Source: Hymenobacter sedentarius
Lineage (GTDB): Bacteria > Bacteroidota > Bacteroidia > Cytophagales > Hymenobacteraceae
Length of the DNA: 64,000 bases
NCBI RefSeq assembly: GCF_001507645.1
Contig: NZ_CP013909.1
Location: forward strand, 4,464,001-4,528,000
Direction: 5' to 3'
The notes under the pieces are model-generated. The model saw only the letters and a list, made by a program, of their open reading frames with translations. It was not told where the DNA came from and ran no database searches. The position numbers were made by a program, and so were the translations under genes. This document shows, one piece after another, positions 8,836 through 17,159 of this stretch (its first letter is position 1; each line of letters opens with the position of its first letter).

Positions 8836-9558
8836 CTAATAATTAGCCTCGGTGCCCGGTAGGTCAATTAAGATAAATTGAGCGTCTTTCTCGGCGCGGA
8901 TTTGCACCACTTCGTCGTCGGTCATGCGGGCCTGGTCGTTAGGCCCTAGTTCGGTTCCATTGACGAAAATAGTGCCCTCCTTGACGTAGATGAAGGTTAG
9001 GCGGATGGGGAAGGTCTTGAATTCTATTTCTTTGCCTTCGCTCAGGTTGGACCAGTACACGGTGCTATTCGAATTCATGTACACCACGTCTTCGAGCACT
9101 TTTTGGCCCGTTACGAGCGGCACCAGTTCGTTTTTGTTGCTGGTGGTAAAATCCAGGTCTTTTTGCTCGTAGCTCGGAGCCAAGCCTTTCTGACTGGGAA
9201 TAAACCAGAGCTGATACAAGTGCAGGGGCTTGTCCTGGCGGTTGAACTCGGAGTGGGCCAGGCCGGTGCCGGCGGTCATGCGCTGCACTTCGCCGGCTTT
9301 GATGGTCGTTTTGTTGCCCATCGTGTCCTGGTGCGTGATTTCGCCGTCCAGCACCAGCGTCACAATTTCCATTTCCGAGTGCGGGTGCTGCGGGAAACCG
9401 GACTGCGGCGCCACGCTGTCGTCGTTGAATACCCGCAGCGGGCCAAAATGCATGTTGTCGCGGTCGAAATAATCGGCGAACGAAAACAGGAAATAGCTGC
9501 TGAGCCAGGCAGCAGGGGCAGCATGGTGGCGGTCGGCGGCGGAAATGTACTTGAGCAT
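8836..9558 (-). CDS. Pirin family protein
   Basis: I choose ATG 9558 (MLKYISAADRHHA), 240 residues; the frame extends 20 codons further but without family similarity. It is a bicupin of the pirin family. The metal ligands of the N-terminal cupin are visible in FPQHPHSEMEIVTLVLDG and GTGLAHSEFN. Bacterial pirins include quercetinases and redox-responsive regulators of metabolic enzymes; the sequence does not say which this is. It ends at a bidirectional terminator and the next gene upstream is the XRE-S24 repressor on the same strand, 126 bp away. Confidence 0.9.
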   Translation of the reverse strand: MLKYISAADRHHAAPAAWLSSYFLFSFADYFDRDNMHFGPLRVFNDDSVAPQSGFPQHPHSEMEIVTLVLDGEITHQDTMGNKTTIKAGEVQRMTAGTGLAHSEFNRQDKPLHLYQLWFIPSQKGLAPSYEQKDLDFTTSNKNELVPLVTGQKVLEDVVYMNSNSTVYWSNLSEGKEIEFKTFPIRLTFIYVKEGTIFVNGTELGPNDQARMTDDEVVQIRAEKDAQFILIDLPGTEANY

Positions 9559-9684
9559 AGGGCGAAAACGAAGGTTGGCGTGAAGCGCATACGCGCCGGC
9601 GCGCTGCATAGTTAGCACCCGCCAAAAGCAAAGCCCTTCCGCGGCTACGGAAGGGCTTGCAAAATAGCAATATGAACGTTCTGT

Positions 9685-10515
9685 TTACGCCTTTTTGAGC
9701 AAGGCAACTTGCTGCTGCAAGTCGAGCACAAGGCTGGCCACGCGCTCGAGCGAGAGCTCGGCGATGGGGAACGTGCTACTGATGTAGCTCTTGGCTTCCC
9801 AGATTTCGAGCACGTCGTCCACGTTGATGTCGTAGGGCGAGAAGTTGGGGTTGTCGGAGTGCAGCACAAACATGGCGTTCGAGCGCAGCTTATTGAAAAC
9901 CCGCTTGAACACGATGCCATCCTTGCTGCTCACCACCACGCACGGCGTGCCGTCCTTGATGGTAGTCCAATCCTCCACGTAGCGGCCCACAATCACGGTG
10001 CCGCTGGTAATGGGCAGCATGGAGTCGCCGGCAATTTCGAAGGCCCGGTACGTGCCCGACTGCGAGAGCATAGGCAGCCGGAACTTGGGCAATACCTCGA
10101 GGTACTCGGGGTCGGCGTAGCCGTTGAGGTAGCCGGCGGCGGCCTTCTGGGGCACCAGCTCAATGTTTTCGTTCTGGTCCTTGTCCACGGTCAGGGCCAG
10201 CACGCGCAGCTTGCCCCCGGCCGGCGAGGTGGGCGGGTCGGTGTCGTCTTCCGCCGTGCCGGCCGCGGCGGGCTCCTGGGCGCGCATGGCCCCAATGGCC
10301 TTGGCGTTCTTGCGTTTGCTAAAGTCGGTGGTCACCAGCTGGTCGAGCGTGATGCCAAACAGGCGCGCCATGTTGACGAGCGTGGCGAGCCGGGGCTCGG
10401 CGCGTCCTTCTTCGTACGCGCCCACCAGGGAACGTTTGATGCCGAGCTTGTCGGCCATCTGGGCCTGCGTGAGGGCCAATTCACGCCGGCAAAACTTGAG
10501 GTTGGTATTAATCAT
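9685..10515 (-). CDS. XRE-S24 repressor (cI/LexA-like, autoproteolytic)
   Basis: A 276-residue protein. Residues 1-65 form an XRE helix-turn-helix (LALTQAQMADKLGIKRSLVG). A hydrophilic linker (about 66-110) leads to an S24 peptidase-like domain with the nucleophile Ser in FEIAGDSMLPI and the general-base Lys in DGIVFKRVFN. A C-terminal helix (LSLERVASLVLDLQQQVALL) may mediate oligomerisation. This layout is that of phage cI-type repressors, and in Bacteroidota such proteins take the place of LexA. A palindromic site overlapping a promoter box lies 73-93 bp upstream, and a very similar site precedes umuD at 36581, so I infer autoregulation and control of UmuDC. The gene is on the chromosome, outside the island. 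Confidence 0.9.
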   Translation of the reverse strand: MINTNLKFCRRELALTQAQMADKLGIKRSLVGAYEEGRAEPRLATLVNMARLFGITLDQLVTTDFSKRKNAKAIGAMRAQEPAAAGTAEDDTDPPTSPAGGKLRVLALTVDKDQNENIELVPQKAAAGYLNGYADPEYLEVLPKFRLPMLSQSGTYRAFEIAGDSMLPITSGTVIVGRYVEDWTTIKDGTPCVVVSSKDGIVFKRVFNKLRSNAMFVLHSDNPNFSPYDINVDDVLEIWEAKSYISSTFPIAELSLERVASLVLDLQQQVALLKKA

Positions 10516-10587
10516 CGGGAAGGGCAGCAGCCGGGAATGTCGTTGGTCTCAACGCAGATTCGGCTGGTGAAGTTAGCAACGCAGCCG

Positions 10588-10608
10588 CGAAGTTACTAAT
10601 TCACTTAG
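10588..10608 (-). promoter_or_regulatory. Putative operator and promoter of the XRE-S24 gene
   Basis: On the minus strand 10594-10608 reads CTAAGTGAATTAGTA, followed by the -7-like box TAACTTCG at 10588-10595. The site before umuD (36528-36542) reads CTAATGAAATTAGTA; 12 of 15 positions agree, with the pattern CTAA-N3-AATTAGTA. An adjacent TTAGCTAA palindrome (10605-10612) may add a half-site. Confidence 0.5.
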
Positions 10609-10762
10609 CTAATAATTTTCTGCCCACCACTTTAGCGTTGAGCTACTTGCTTACTATTTTCGGCACAGGGGCTTTTTCAACCAAATACGGCAGCCCACGC
10701 TAGCTCTGACAGGAGCACTGCCGAGGCAAGCAGCAACCGGCCAGCCCAGGCTTTAATGGTGG

Positions 10763-13492
10763 TTATTGCCCACGCAACCGCTTGTGGTACAGGGCCGCCA
10801 TGCGCAACTGGAAGTAGTCATACTTCTCACGCAGGTGGTCAAACAAGTCGCGTAACGTGGGCTCGCCACCGAGCTGGGCCCGGGCCGTAAAAATCTGAGC
10901 TAATTCAGCATCGCTCACAAAATCGTGGATGCGCAGCTCGCGGCCTTTGGCGTAGGCATTGTAAAGGTGCGTTTTCACGGTGCTCAGCGCGAGGCCGCGG
11001 CGCTCGGAAATGTCCTCGGGCGTGAGGCCCATCTGGTGAAACTGGATGGTGGCGTCCTCGGAGTCGCTCACGGGCTTGTCGGCCGCTGCCACGGCGGCGC
11101 GGGCGCCCGCCGCCACCCGGGGGCGCGGCGGCTCGCTGAACATGTTGTCGGAATCGGAGGGCACGTATTGACCGCCGGCGTGCTCCAAAATGAGCTTGAT
11201 GAAGGACTCGCCGTAGGTTTCGAACTTCTTCATGCCCACGCCCGAAATCCCGAGCATGCCCACGCGGCTCACCGGCCGCTCGGCCGCCATTTCCTGCAGC
11301 GTAGCATCGGAGAACACCACGTAAGGCGGCACGCCCTGCTCGTCGGCAATGGCCTTCCGCAGCTTGCGGAGCTTATCGAACAGCTGCGCTTCGGGCGTAC
11401 CAATTGTGGCCGTAACGGCCGCCTTCTTGCCGGCGCGGGTCGGCTTCTCAGCTTTCTCCGAGGGCTGGAACTTGCGGAGCGGCAAGGTGAGCTGGCCTTT
11501 CAGCACCTGGTGGCCGCGCTCGGTGATTTTCAGGGCGTAGCCTTCCTCGTAGGCGATGTAGAACAGGCCGTCGTTCAGCATCTGGTGGATGTAGCTGTAC
11601 CAGTCCAGGTACGGCAGATCGCGGCCTGCGCCGTAGGTCTTGATTTGGTCATAGCCGCCTTGCAGCACGGCCTGGTTGCGCATGCCGCGCAGGATGTCGA
11701 TGAGCAAATTGATGGCCACCCGCTCGCGGCTGCGGAACACCGCCGACAGCGCCTTTTGGGCAATAAGCGTCCCGTCGAACGTGGTGGGCGGGTTGCGGCA
11801 GATGTCGCAGTTGCCGCAGTCTTCGCCCAGCGTTTCGGAGAAGTAGTTGAGCAGGATTTTGCGGCGGCAGGAGGCGGCTTCGGCAAACTGCTGCATGCGC
11901 TCGAGCTTGGCCGTGTTGAGCTGAGCCTGGCGCGCGGGCACGTCCTTGGTCACCATCTCCCGCATCTGCATCACGTCGGCGAAGCTGTAGAACAGGATGG
12001 CGGTACTGGGGGCGCCGTCGCGGCCGGCACGGCCGATTTCCTGGTAGTAGCCTTCGATGTTCTTGGGCAGGTTGTAGTGCATCACCCAGCGCACGTTGCT
12101 CTTGTCGATGCCCATGCCAAAGGCGATGGTGGCCACAATCACCTGAATATCATCTTGCAAAAAGGCTTCCTGGGCCTTGCCCCGCTGCAGCGGCGTGAGG
12201 CCAGCGTGGTAGTGAGCGGCCTTCACGCCTTTGGCAATCAGCTTCTGTGAAATGGTTTCGCAGGTCTTGCGCGAGAGGCAGTAGATGATGCCGGGGTCCT
12301 GCGGGTGGCGGGCAATGTAGTCGAGCACCGCGCCCACCCGGTCCTGGCCGGGGCGCACCAGCAGGTTGATGTTGGGCCGGTCGAAGCTGGACAAGAACAC
12401 CTTGGGCTCGTGCAGGTTGAGCTGGGTGATGATGTCGCGCTTCGTCAGGCGGTCGGCCGTGGCCGTGAGTGCGATGATGGGCGTGCTGGGAAAGTGCGTC
12501 CGCAGCTGGCCAAGCTGGGTGTACTCGGGCCGGAAATCGTGGCCCCAGCTCGAAATACAGTGAGCCTCGTCGATAGCAAAGAGGCTGATGTTAACCCGGT
12601 TTAGAAACTGCAGAAAGCCATCCGACAGCAGCTTTTCTGGTGACACATACAGCAGCTTGAGGTAGCCCCCTACGGCGGCCCGTGCAATGTCGTTGGCCTC
12701 GGCCTGGCCCACGCTACTGTTGATGTACGCCGCGGCAATTCCGTTGGCTTTGAGTGCCTCCACCTGGTCCTTCATCAGGGCGATGAGGGGCGAGACGACG
12801 ATGCACGTGCCCTCCGACACAACGGCCGGAATCTGGAAACAGACCGACTTGCCGCCGCCCGTAGGCATGAGCACCACCGTGTCTTTGCCCGCCAGGATGT
12901 GCTGGATGATTTCGCCCTGCATGGGGCGGAAATTGTCGTAGCCGTAATACCGTTTCAGGGCCTGGCGGGCAGCGGGCAGCAGGTCGGGCGTGGCGGTAGT
13001 AAGGGTGTCGGGCATGGTATTCTGGGAAACCTCACCCCCCGGCCCCCTCTCCAAAAAAGAGGGGGAGCCAAGCGGGTATTCTAGTGTGTTGACTTTCAGA
13101 TTTTCGGCAATGGTGGCAAGCACTTCATCCAATTGATTTAGCACTTGCTGGTTGGTGAAACGCAGTTCGCGGTAGCCTAATTCCTTTAGCGTGAAGGTAC
13201 GGCCGACATCGTATTCGGACTGGTCTGGCGTAGCGTGTATTTCACCGTCTAACTCAATGATTAGCTTGGCTTCGAGACAGATGAAATCAACGATAAAAAA
13301 GTTGATGGCATGTTGACGTCGGAACTTAGCGCCCAGCTTAGCAGCTCGCAGGTATTGCCAAAGCTTTTGCTCAGAAGGCGTTGGCTGCTTCCGGTTTTCG
13401 CGGGCGTAAGCTTTGGCTTTGTCCCAGGTGCGAACGGTAGTGGTGAAGATGTGCTCTTGTGGGCCGCCGAGCTTGCGAGTAGGCTCTTCCAT
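10763..13492 (-). CDS. recQ: RecQ helicase in continuous frame with N-terminal DUF559 nuclease domain
   Basis: The open frame codes for 909 residues, but the RecQ part proper starts at ATG 13015 (MPDTLTTATPDLLPAARQAL) and is 750 residues, the normal size. It has Walker A in MPTGGGKSVCFQIPA, DEAH in FAIDEAHCISSWGHDFR, the zinc cysteines around CRRKILLNYFS and CGNCDIC, an HRDC domain (about 540-620 of RecQ) and a C-terminal helix-turn-helix (GLTPEDISERRGLALSTVKT). The first about 140 residues of the long frame are a DUF559/Vsr-like endonuclease domain (LGAKFRRQHAINFFIVDFIC, AKLIIELDGEIHA). The joint, GSPSFLERGPGGEV, is the translation of a dispersed repeat, so the fusion is probably accidental; RecQ can start on its own. 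Confidence 0.9.
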   Translation of the reverse strand: MEEPTRKLGGPQEHIFTTTVRTWDKAKAYARENRKQPTPSEQKLWQYLRAAKLGAKFRRQHAINFFIVDFICLEAKLIIELDGEIHATPDQSEYDVGRTFTLKELGYRELRFTNQQVLNQLDEVLATIAENLKVNTLEYPLGSPSFLERGPGGEVSQNTMPDTLTTATPDLLPAARQALKRYYGYDNFRPMQGEIIQHILAGKDTVVLMPTGGGKSVCFQIPAVVSEGTCIVVSPLIALMKDQVEALKANGIAAAYINSSVGQAEANDIARAAVGGYLKLLYVSPEKLLSDGFLQFLNRVNISLFAIDEAHCISSWGHDFRPEYTQLGQLRTHFPSTPIIALTATADRLTKRDIITQLNLHEPKVFLSSFDRPNINLLVRPGQDRVGAVLDYIARHPQDPGIIYCLSRKTCETISQKLIAKGVKAAHYHAGLTPLQRGKAQEAFLQDDIQVIVATIAFGMGIDKSNVRWVMHYNLPKNIEGYYQEIGRAGRDGAPSTAILFYSFADVMQMREMVTKDVPARQAQLNTAKLERMQQFAEAASCRRKILLNYFSETLGEDCGNCDICRNPPTTFDGTLIAQKALSAVFRSRERVAINLLIDILRGMRNQAVLQGGYDQIKTYGAGRDLPYLDWYSYIHQMLNDGLFYIAYEEGYALKITERGHQVLKGQLTLPLRKFQPSEKAEKPTRAGKKAAVTATIGTPEAQLFDKLRKLRKAIADEQGVPPYVVFSDATLQEMAAERPVSRVGMLGISGVGMKKFETYGESFIKLILEHAGGQYVPSDSDNMFSEPPRPRVAAGARAAVAAADKPVSDSEDATIQFHQMGLTPEDISERRGLALSTVKTHLYNAYAKGRELRIHDFVSDAELAQIFTARAQLGGEPTLRDLFDHLREKYDYFQLRMAALYHKRLRGQ
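13022..13069. repeat. GC/A-rich dispersed repeat, copy A (inside the fused frame)
   Basis: A 48-bp copy of a repeat seen three times here. Its core is CCCCCTCTCC-AAAAAA-GAGGGGG, an imperfect hairpin. It is preceded by CTGGGAAACCTCACC. It lies 6 bp outside the RecQ ATG and is translated in frame when the DUF559 frame reads through. Copies B and C flank the other side of the DUF559 gene. Confidence 0.85.
13085..13492 (-). other. DUF559 endonuclease domain gene segment between repeats
   Basis: This part of the long frame encodes the DUF559 domain: SEQKLWQYLRAAKLGAKFRR, then VDFICLEAKLIIELDGEIHA with the acidic and Lys/Glu residues of a PD-(D/E)XK-type core, then LGYRELRFTNQQVLNQLDEV. The start is ATG 13492. 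It has no stop of its own before RecQ. It is bordered by repeat copy A on one side and copies B and C on the other. Domain identification is by recognition; catalysis is inferred. Confidence 0.75.
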
Positions 13493-13512
13493 ATGGGGAT
13501 GTTAGGCGGCGC

Positions 13513-13628
13513 TGGGAACCTCACCCCCTGACCCCCTCTCCAAAAAAGAGGGGGAACCGGAAATGCACTTGCCGAAGTCGTCCGGCTCCCCTCTCTTTTG
13601 GAGAGGGGCCGGGGGTGAAGTTCCTGGG
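13513..13628. repeat. Inverted pair of the dispersed repeat, copies B and C
   Basis: Copy B (13513-13558) is in the same orientation as copy A at 13022-13069, and begins TGGGAACCTCACCCCCTGAC. Copy C (13584-13628) is inverted and ends in GAAGTTCCTGGG. Each copy can form its own small hairpin and B with C a larger one. They lie between the DUF559 gene and the methyltransferase gene. Confidence 0.85.
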
Positions 13629-13636
13629 TGCTGCCC

Positions 13637-14797
13637 TTACACCGCTTTCGGCTCCCGCCGCGACCCGCGGTACAGCTCGTACTTCAGCAAGCGGCAGTCT
13701 ATCGGGCCGTTGTAGAGCGGGGTGCGGCGCGCCGTTTTCAGCCCAATACTCTTGGCCGCTTCCAGATTTCCGGTGAACACGAAGGCATCGTAGCCCTGGA
13801 AGTTGGCCTTAAGCGCATCGCCGATGGTTTTGTAGAGGGCCGCCATTTCGGCCTCCTCCCCGATGCGCTCGCCGTAGGGCGGGTTAGTGATGACGATGCC
13901 GGGCTCTTGGTTCTTGGGGGGCGTGGCGTCTTTCACGTCGCGCACCGAGAGGCGGATGCAGTCTTCCAGGCCGGCAGCGGTGATGTTGGCGGCGGCCATG
14001 TCAATGACTTTGGGGTCGAGGTCGGAGCCGGCGATGTAGGCCTGGGGCTCTTCGAGGCGCTGGGCTTTGGCTTCTTCGCGCACCTGGTTCCAGAGCTCGG
14101 GGTCGAAGTCGTACCAGTTTTCAAACCCGAACTTGCCCTGGTGAAACAGGCCGGGCGCGATGCGCTGGGCCAGCAGCCCGGCTTCGGTGAGGATGGTGGC
14201 CGAGCCGCACATGGGGTCGATAAGCGGCTTCTTGGCGTCCCAGCCCGAGAGCAGCACGAGGCCGGCGGCCAGCACTTCGTTCAGCGGGGCCTCGTTGGTG
14301 TGCTGGCGGTAGCCGCGACGGTGCAGCGAGTCGCCGGCCGCGTCGAGGCTGAGGATGACTTCGTTTTCCGACATGCGCAGGTGCAGGCGGATGTCGGGGT
14401 TGCGGGTGTCCACGTCGGGGCGGCTGCCGTTGCGCTCCCGAAACTGGTCCACGATGGCATCTTTGGTGAGCTGGGCCACGAACAGCGAGTGCTCGAACGT
14501 GGAGCGGTTGACCACCGCCGTGATGGCGAAGGTTTGGCCGGGCCCAATGAAATCAGCCCAATCGATGCGGCTCACTTCGCGGTACAGGCCTTTTTCGTCG
14601 GGGGCGTGGAAGGCGGCGAAGGGGCGCAGCAGGCGCATCGACAGCCGGCTCCACAAGGCCACTTCGTACAGCAGGCGGTGGTCGCCGATAAACTCGACGG
14701 CGCGCGAGCCGATGTGCGTGATGTCGGCCCCGAGGTGGTACAGCTCGTCGGCGAGCAATTCTTCCAGGCCGAACTGGGTGGTGGCGGTAAGGTGCAT
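13637..14797 (-). CDS. THUMP-domain class I RNA methyltransferase (RlmL/Trm14-like)
   Basis: I use ATG 14797 (MHLTATTQFGLEELLADELY), 386 residues. The N-terminal third is the ferredoxin-like/THUMP region of 23S or tRNA guanine-N2 methyltransferases; the C-terminal part is the Rossmann methyltransferase, with LIDPMCGSATILTEAGLLA (SAM-binding motif I) and the catalytic ITNPPYGER. It should methylate a guanosine N2 in rRNA; which one cannot be told. It could form a transcription unit with the downstream recQ, but the repeat cassette lies between. Confidence 0.9.
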   Translation of the reverse strand: MHLTATTQFGLEELLADELYHLGADITHIGSRAVEFIGDHRLLYEVALWSRLSMRLLRPFAAFHAPDEKGLYREVSRIDWADFIGPGQTFAITAVVNRSTFEHSLFVAQLTKDAIVDQFRERNGSRPDVDTRNPDIRLHLRMSENEVILSLDAAGDSLHRRGYRQHTNEAPLNEVLAAGLVLLSGWDAKKPLIDPMCGSATILTEAGLLAQRIAPGLFHQGKFGFENWYDFDPELWNQVREEAKAQRLEEPQAYIAGSDLDPKVIDMAAANITAAGLEDCIRLSVRDVKDATPPKNQEPGIVITNPPYGERIGEEAEMAALYKTIGDALKANFQGYDAFVFTGNLEAAKSIGLKTARRTPLYNGPIDCRLLKYELYRGSRREPKAV

Positions 14798-14868
14798 GGG
14801 TGCAAAGGTCGGGCTCCGGCAACAGAGTGCCACTTATTTCTACCTTTAGCCACCCAAAAACTCCCAAC

Positions 14869-16287
14869 ATGGCAACCGCACCCCTTATTACTTCTGCTAA
14901 CACCGCCGCACCCACCCGCTCCTACGCCGGGCCCATGGTGCTGATGACGACGCTGTTCTTCCTGTTCGGCGCCGTCACCAACTTCAACGACGTGCTCATG
15001 CCCTACCTCAAGGACGTGTGCCAGCTCACCGATTTGCAGTCGTCGGCGGTGCAGTCGGCCTTTTTTGGGGCGTATTTTCTTATGTCTTTGCCCGCCGGCT
15101 GGGTGCTCAAGAAATTGGGTTACCAGCGCGGCATTGTGGTGGGCCTGCTCGTGATGGCGGGAGGCGCCCTGTTGTTTGTGCCGGCCGCCGACTCGCGGGC
15201 CTTCGGGCTGTTTCTCACGGCCCTGGCCACCTTGGGCGCTGGCATCACGCTGCTGCAAGTAGCGGCCAACCCCTACGTCAGCGTTTTGGGGCCGGCGCGC
15301 AATGCCGCGGCCCGGGTGAGCATCGTGGGCGTGGCCAACAACTTTGGCGGCAGCCTTTCGCCCTTGGTGGGCGGACTGGTGCTGTTCGGCGGCTCGGTGG
15401 CGCTGAAGGCGCGGCTGGCGGCCCTGCCAATGTCCCAACGCCTGGGCGAGGAGGCGCAGCTTGTAAAAGGTCCTTACGTTGGGCTGGCGGTGTTTTTGGT
15501 GGTCCTGGCGGCCGTTTTTTTCTTCTTGGTGAAGCTGCCTGAGATTGAAAGCATGGAGCCCGAAAGCGACGTCAGAGGCGCCGAGTTGACTGAGGATGGC
15601 AAGCTACAGGTGGTGCACCGCGAAAGTGCCCTCGGCTTCCCGCACCTCGTGCTGGGCGTGGTGGCCATTTTCGTGTATGTCGGCGTCGAGGTTGGGCTGG
15701 GCTCGTTCCTTATTCGCTACGGCGAGTCGCAAGGCATTCAGCAGCTTTCGGCCTTTACCCAAAGCCTGGTGCGCGGGCTAAACGTGGCCACCAACTACAC
15801 GCTGGTGCTGTTTGGGCAGGAGCCCTCTCCCATTGATACCTCGGCCGGCTTCACCAAAGCGGTAGGCGCGGTGCTGGTTTCGTCGTACTGGTTTGGCTCG
15901 CTGGTGGGCCGCTTGGTGGGCATCCCGCTGCTGCTGAAATTCCACAACCGCGCGCTGCTCATTGCCGTGTGCGCAGCCGGTGCGGCGCTGGTGGGCGCTT
16001 CTTTATTGAGCCACGGCGAAACCGCCCTATGGCTCATCGTGCTCTGCGGCCTGATGAACTCCATCATGTGGCCGGTCATCTTCCCGCTGGCTATCACGGG
16101 CCTGGGCCGGTTCACCAAGCAGGGCTCGTCTTACCTGATTATGGCCATCGTGGGCGGCGCCATCATCCCCCCGCTGATGGGCTGGCTCGCCACCAACGGC
16201 GGTGGACTGCACGTGGCCTTTGTGGTGCCCATGCTGTGCTACCTGTACCTGCTCTTTTACGCCCTGAGCGGCTACCGCGTGCGGTAA
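14869..16287 (+). CDS. Sugar MFS transporter (FucP/glucose-galactose type)
   Basis: Start at ATG 14869 (MATAPLITSANTAAPTRSYA), 472 residues, about twelve membrane segments. Conserved features of the FucP-like family are visible: FFLFGAVTNFNDVLMPYLKD in the first helix, SAFFGAYFLMSLPAGWVLKK in the second, and AANPYVSVLGP in the middle. It should import a hexose or amino sugar by proton symport. A loop of about 60 residues between helices 6 and 7 is variable in the family. It is divergent from the methyltransferase gene, 71 bp apart. Confidence 0.92.
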   Translation: MATAPLITSANTAAPTRSYAGPMVLMTTLFFLFGAVTNFNDVLMPYLKDVCQLTDLQSSAVQSAFFGAYFLMSLPAGWVLKKLGYQRGIVVGLLVMAGGALLFVPAADSRAFGLFLTALATLGAGITLLQVAANPYVSVLGPARNAAARVSIVGVANNFGGSLSPLVGGLVLFGGSVALKARLAALPMSQRLGEEAQLVKGPYVGLAVFLVVLAAVFFFLVKLPEIESMEPESDVRGAELTEDGKLQVVHRESALGFPHLVLGVVAIFVYVGVEVGLGSFLIRYGESQGIQQLSAFTQSLVRGLNVATNYTLVLFGQEPSPIDTSAGFTKAVGAVLVSSYWFGSLVGRLVGIPLLLKFHNRALLIAVCAAGAALVGASLLSHGETALWLIVLCGLMNSIMWPVIFPLAITGLGRFTKQGSSYLIMAIVGGAIIPPLMGWLATNGGGLHVAFVVPMLCYLYLLFYALSGYRVR

Positions 16288-16306
16288 GAGCGCTGGCTCG
16301 CATTGG

Positions 16307-16489
16307 CTGGCGCGAGTTTAGCGCAGCGTAACTCGTGACATTTCATTCGGGCGAGGCTGCGCCCCGCACCAGGACGAGCTGCATCGCATTCTTTCTGCAT
16401 GGTACCGGATTGCCGCTGTGCGGCAGTGGAAGCACAGCCTCAACGTCACAATCAGTCACGAGTTACGGCTGCGCCTAAACTCGCGTCAG
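16307..16489. repeat. Long imperfect palindrome, probable MITE-like element
   Basis: Arms at 16307-16339 and 16455-16489 are inverted repeats differing only by two single-base indels and one or two substitutions; both contain CGCGAGTTTA and TAACTCGTGAC. The 115 bp between contain a second small stem (GCCGCTGTGCGGC). No coding. It occupies the whole space between the sugar transporter and kptA. Confidence 0.8.
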
Positions 16490-16542
16490 ATCAGGCCAGT
16501 TGAGCGGCAATGACACCCAACTTCTCTTTCTTCTTGACCCAC

Positions 16543-17088
16543 TTACCGCTCCTTCAGGTACTCTGGCGGCACATGGTCTATTAGCCACACGCCGTTGCCG
16601 GACTGGTAAAACACACCCCCGGCTTCGTGGAGCGCCTTGGCGTCAATGGCCAGGAGCACGGGGCGGCCCCGGCGGGCGCCTACGCGGCGGGCTGTTTCAA
16701 CATCGGGCGAGAGGTGCACGTGGTGGCGATTCATCTTGTGCAGGCCCTCGCGTAGAATCGTGGGCAGCGCGGCCGGGGCCGTGCCATGGTAAAGAATAGC
16801 CGGTGGCTCAACCGGCGTGAGCTGCAAATCAACCGCCACGCTGTGGCCTTGCTGAGCCCGAATTCGCTCGCCGCTGGCATCGAAGGCAAAGCGCTGTTTG
16901 TCGCTGGCCGCTACCAGTTGAGCTAACTGCTCCTGATTAAGGCAGACGCCGTGCGCGGCGCAGGCCGCCAGCAGCTCACCTACCCCTACCCAGCCGCCTT
17001 CCTGCAGGGTGAGGCCGATGGCCGCGGGCGCATGGCGCAGGTGGCGGCTCAGAAACTTGCTGAGGCGAATGGTTTGCTTGGGGTCCAT
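16543..17088 (-). CDS. kptA: RNA 2'-phosphotransferase (KptA/Tpt1)
   Basis: A 181-residue protein covering the full KptA/Tpt1 family: RLSKFLSRHLRHAP at the N-terminus, LYHGTAPAALPTILREGLHK and RHHVHLSPDVETARRVGARR with the NAD- and phosphate-binding His and Arg residues, and a C-terminal LIDHVPPEYL. The enzyme moves an internal 2'-phosphate of RNA to NAD. In yeast it finishes tRNA splicing; most bacteria that carry it have no known substrate. It is next to murB on the other strand and has no obvious partner here. Confidence 0.93.
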   Translation of the reverse strand: MDPKQTIRLSKFLSRHLRHAPAAIGLTLQEGGWVGVGELLAACAAHGVCLNQEQLAQLVAASDKQRFAFDASGERIRAQQGHSVAVDLQLTPVEPPAILYHGTAPAALPTILREGLHKMNRHHVHLSPDVETARRVGARRGRPVLLAIDAKALHEAGGVFYQSGNGVWLIDHVPPEYLKER

Positions 17089-17159
17089 AATGGCACGGTT
17101 GGGTACAGAAGCGGGGGCCTTACGCCCGAGGCTTGAAAGCCCGCCCCTACCTTTACGGC

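Noticed and set aside
13022..13628. CRISPR array
   Set aside because: Three repeat copies with unequal spacing, one of them inverted and a gene between them; no regular spacers and no cas genes.
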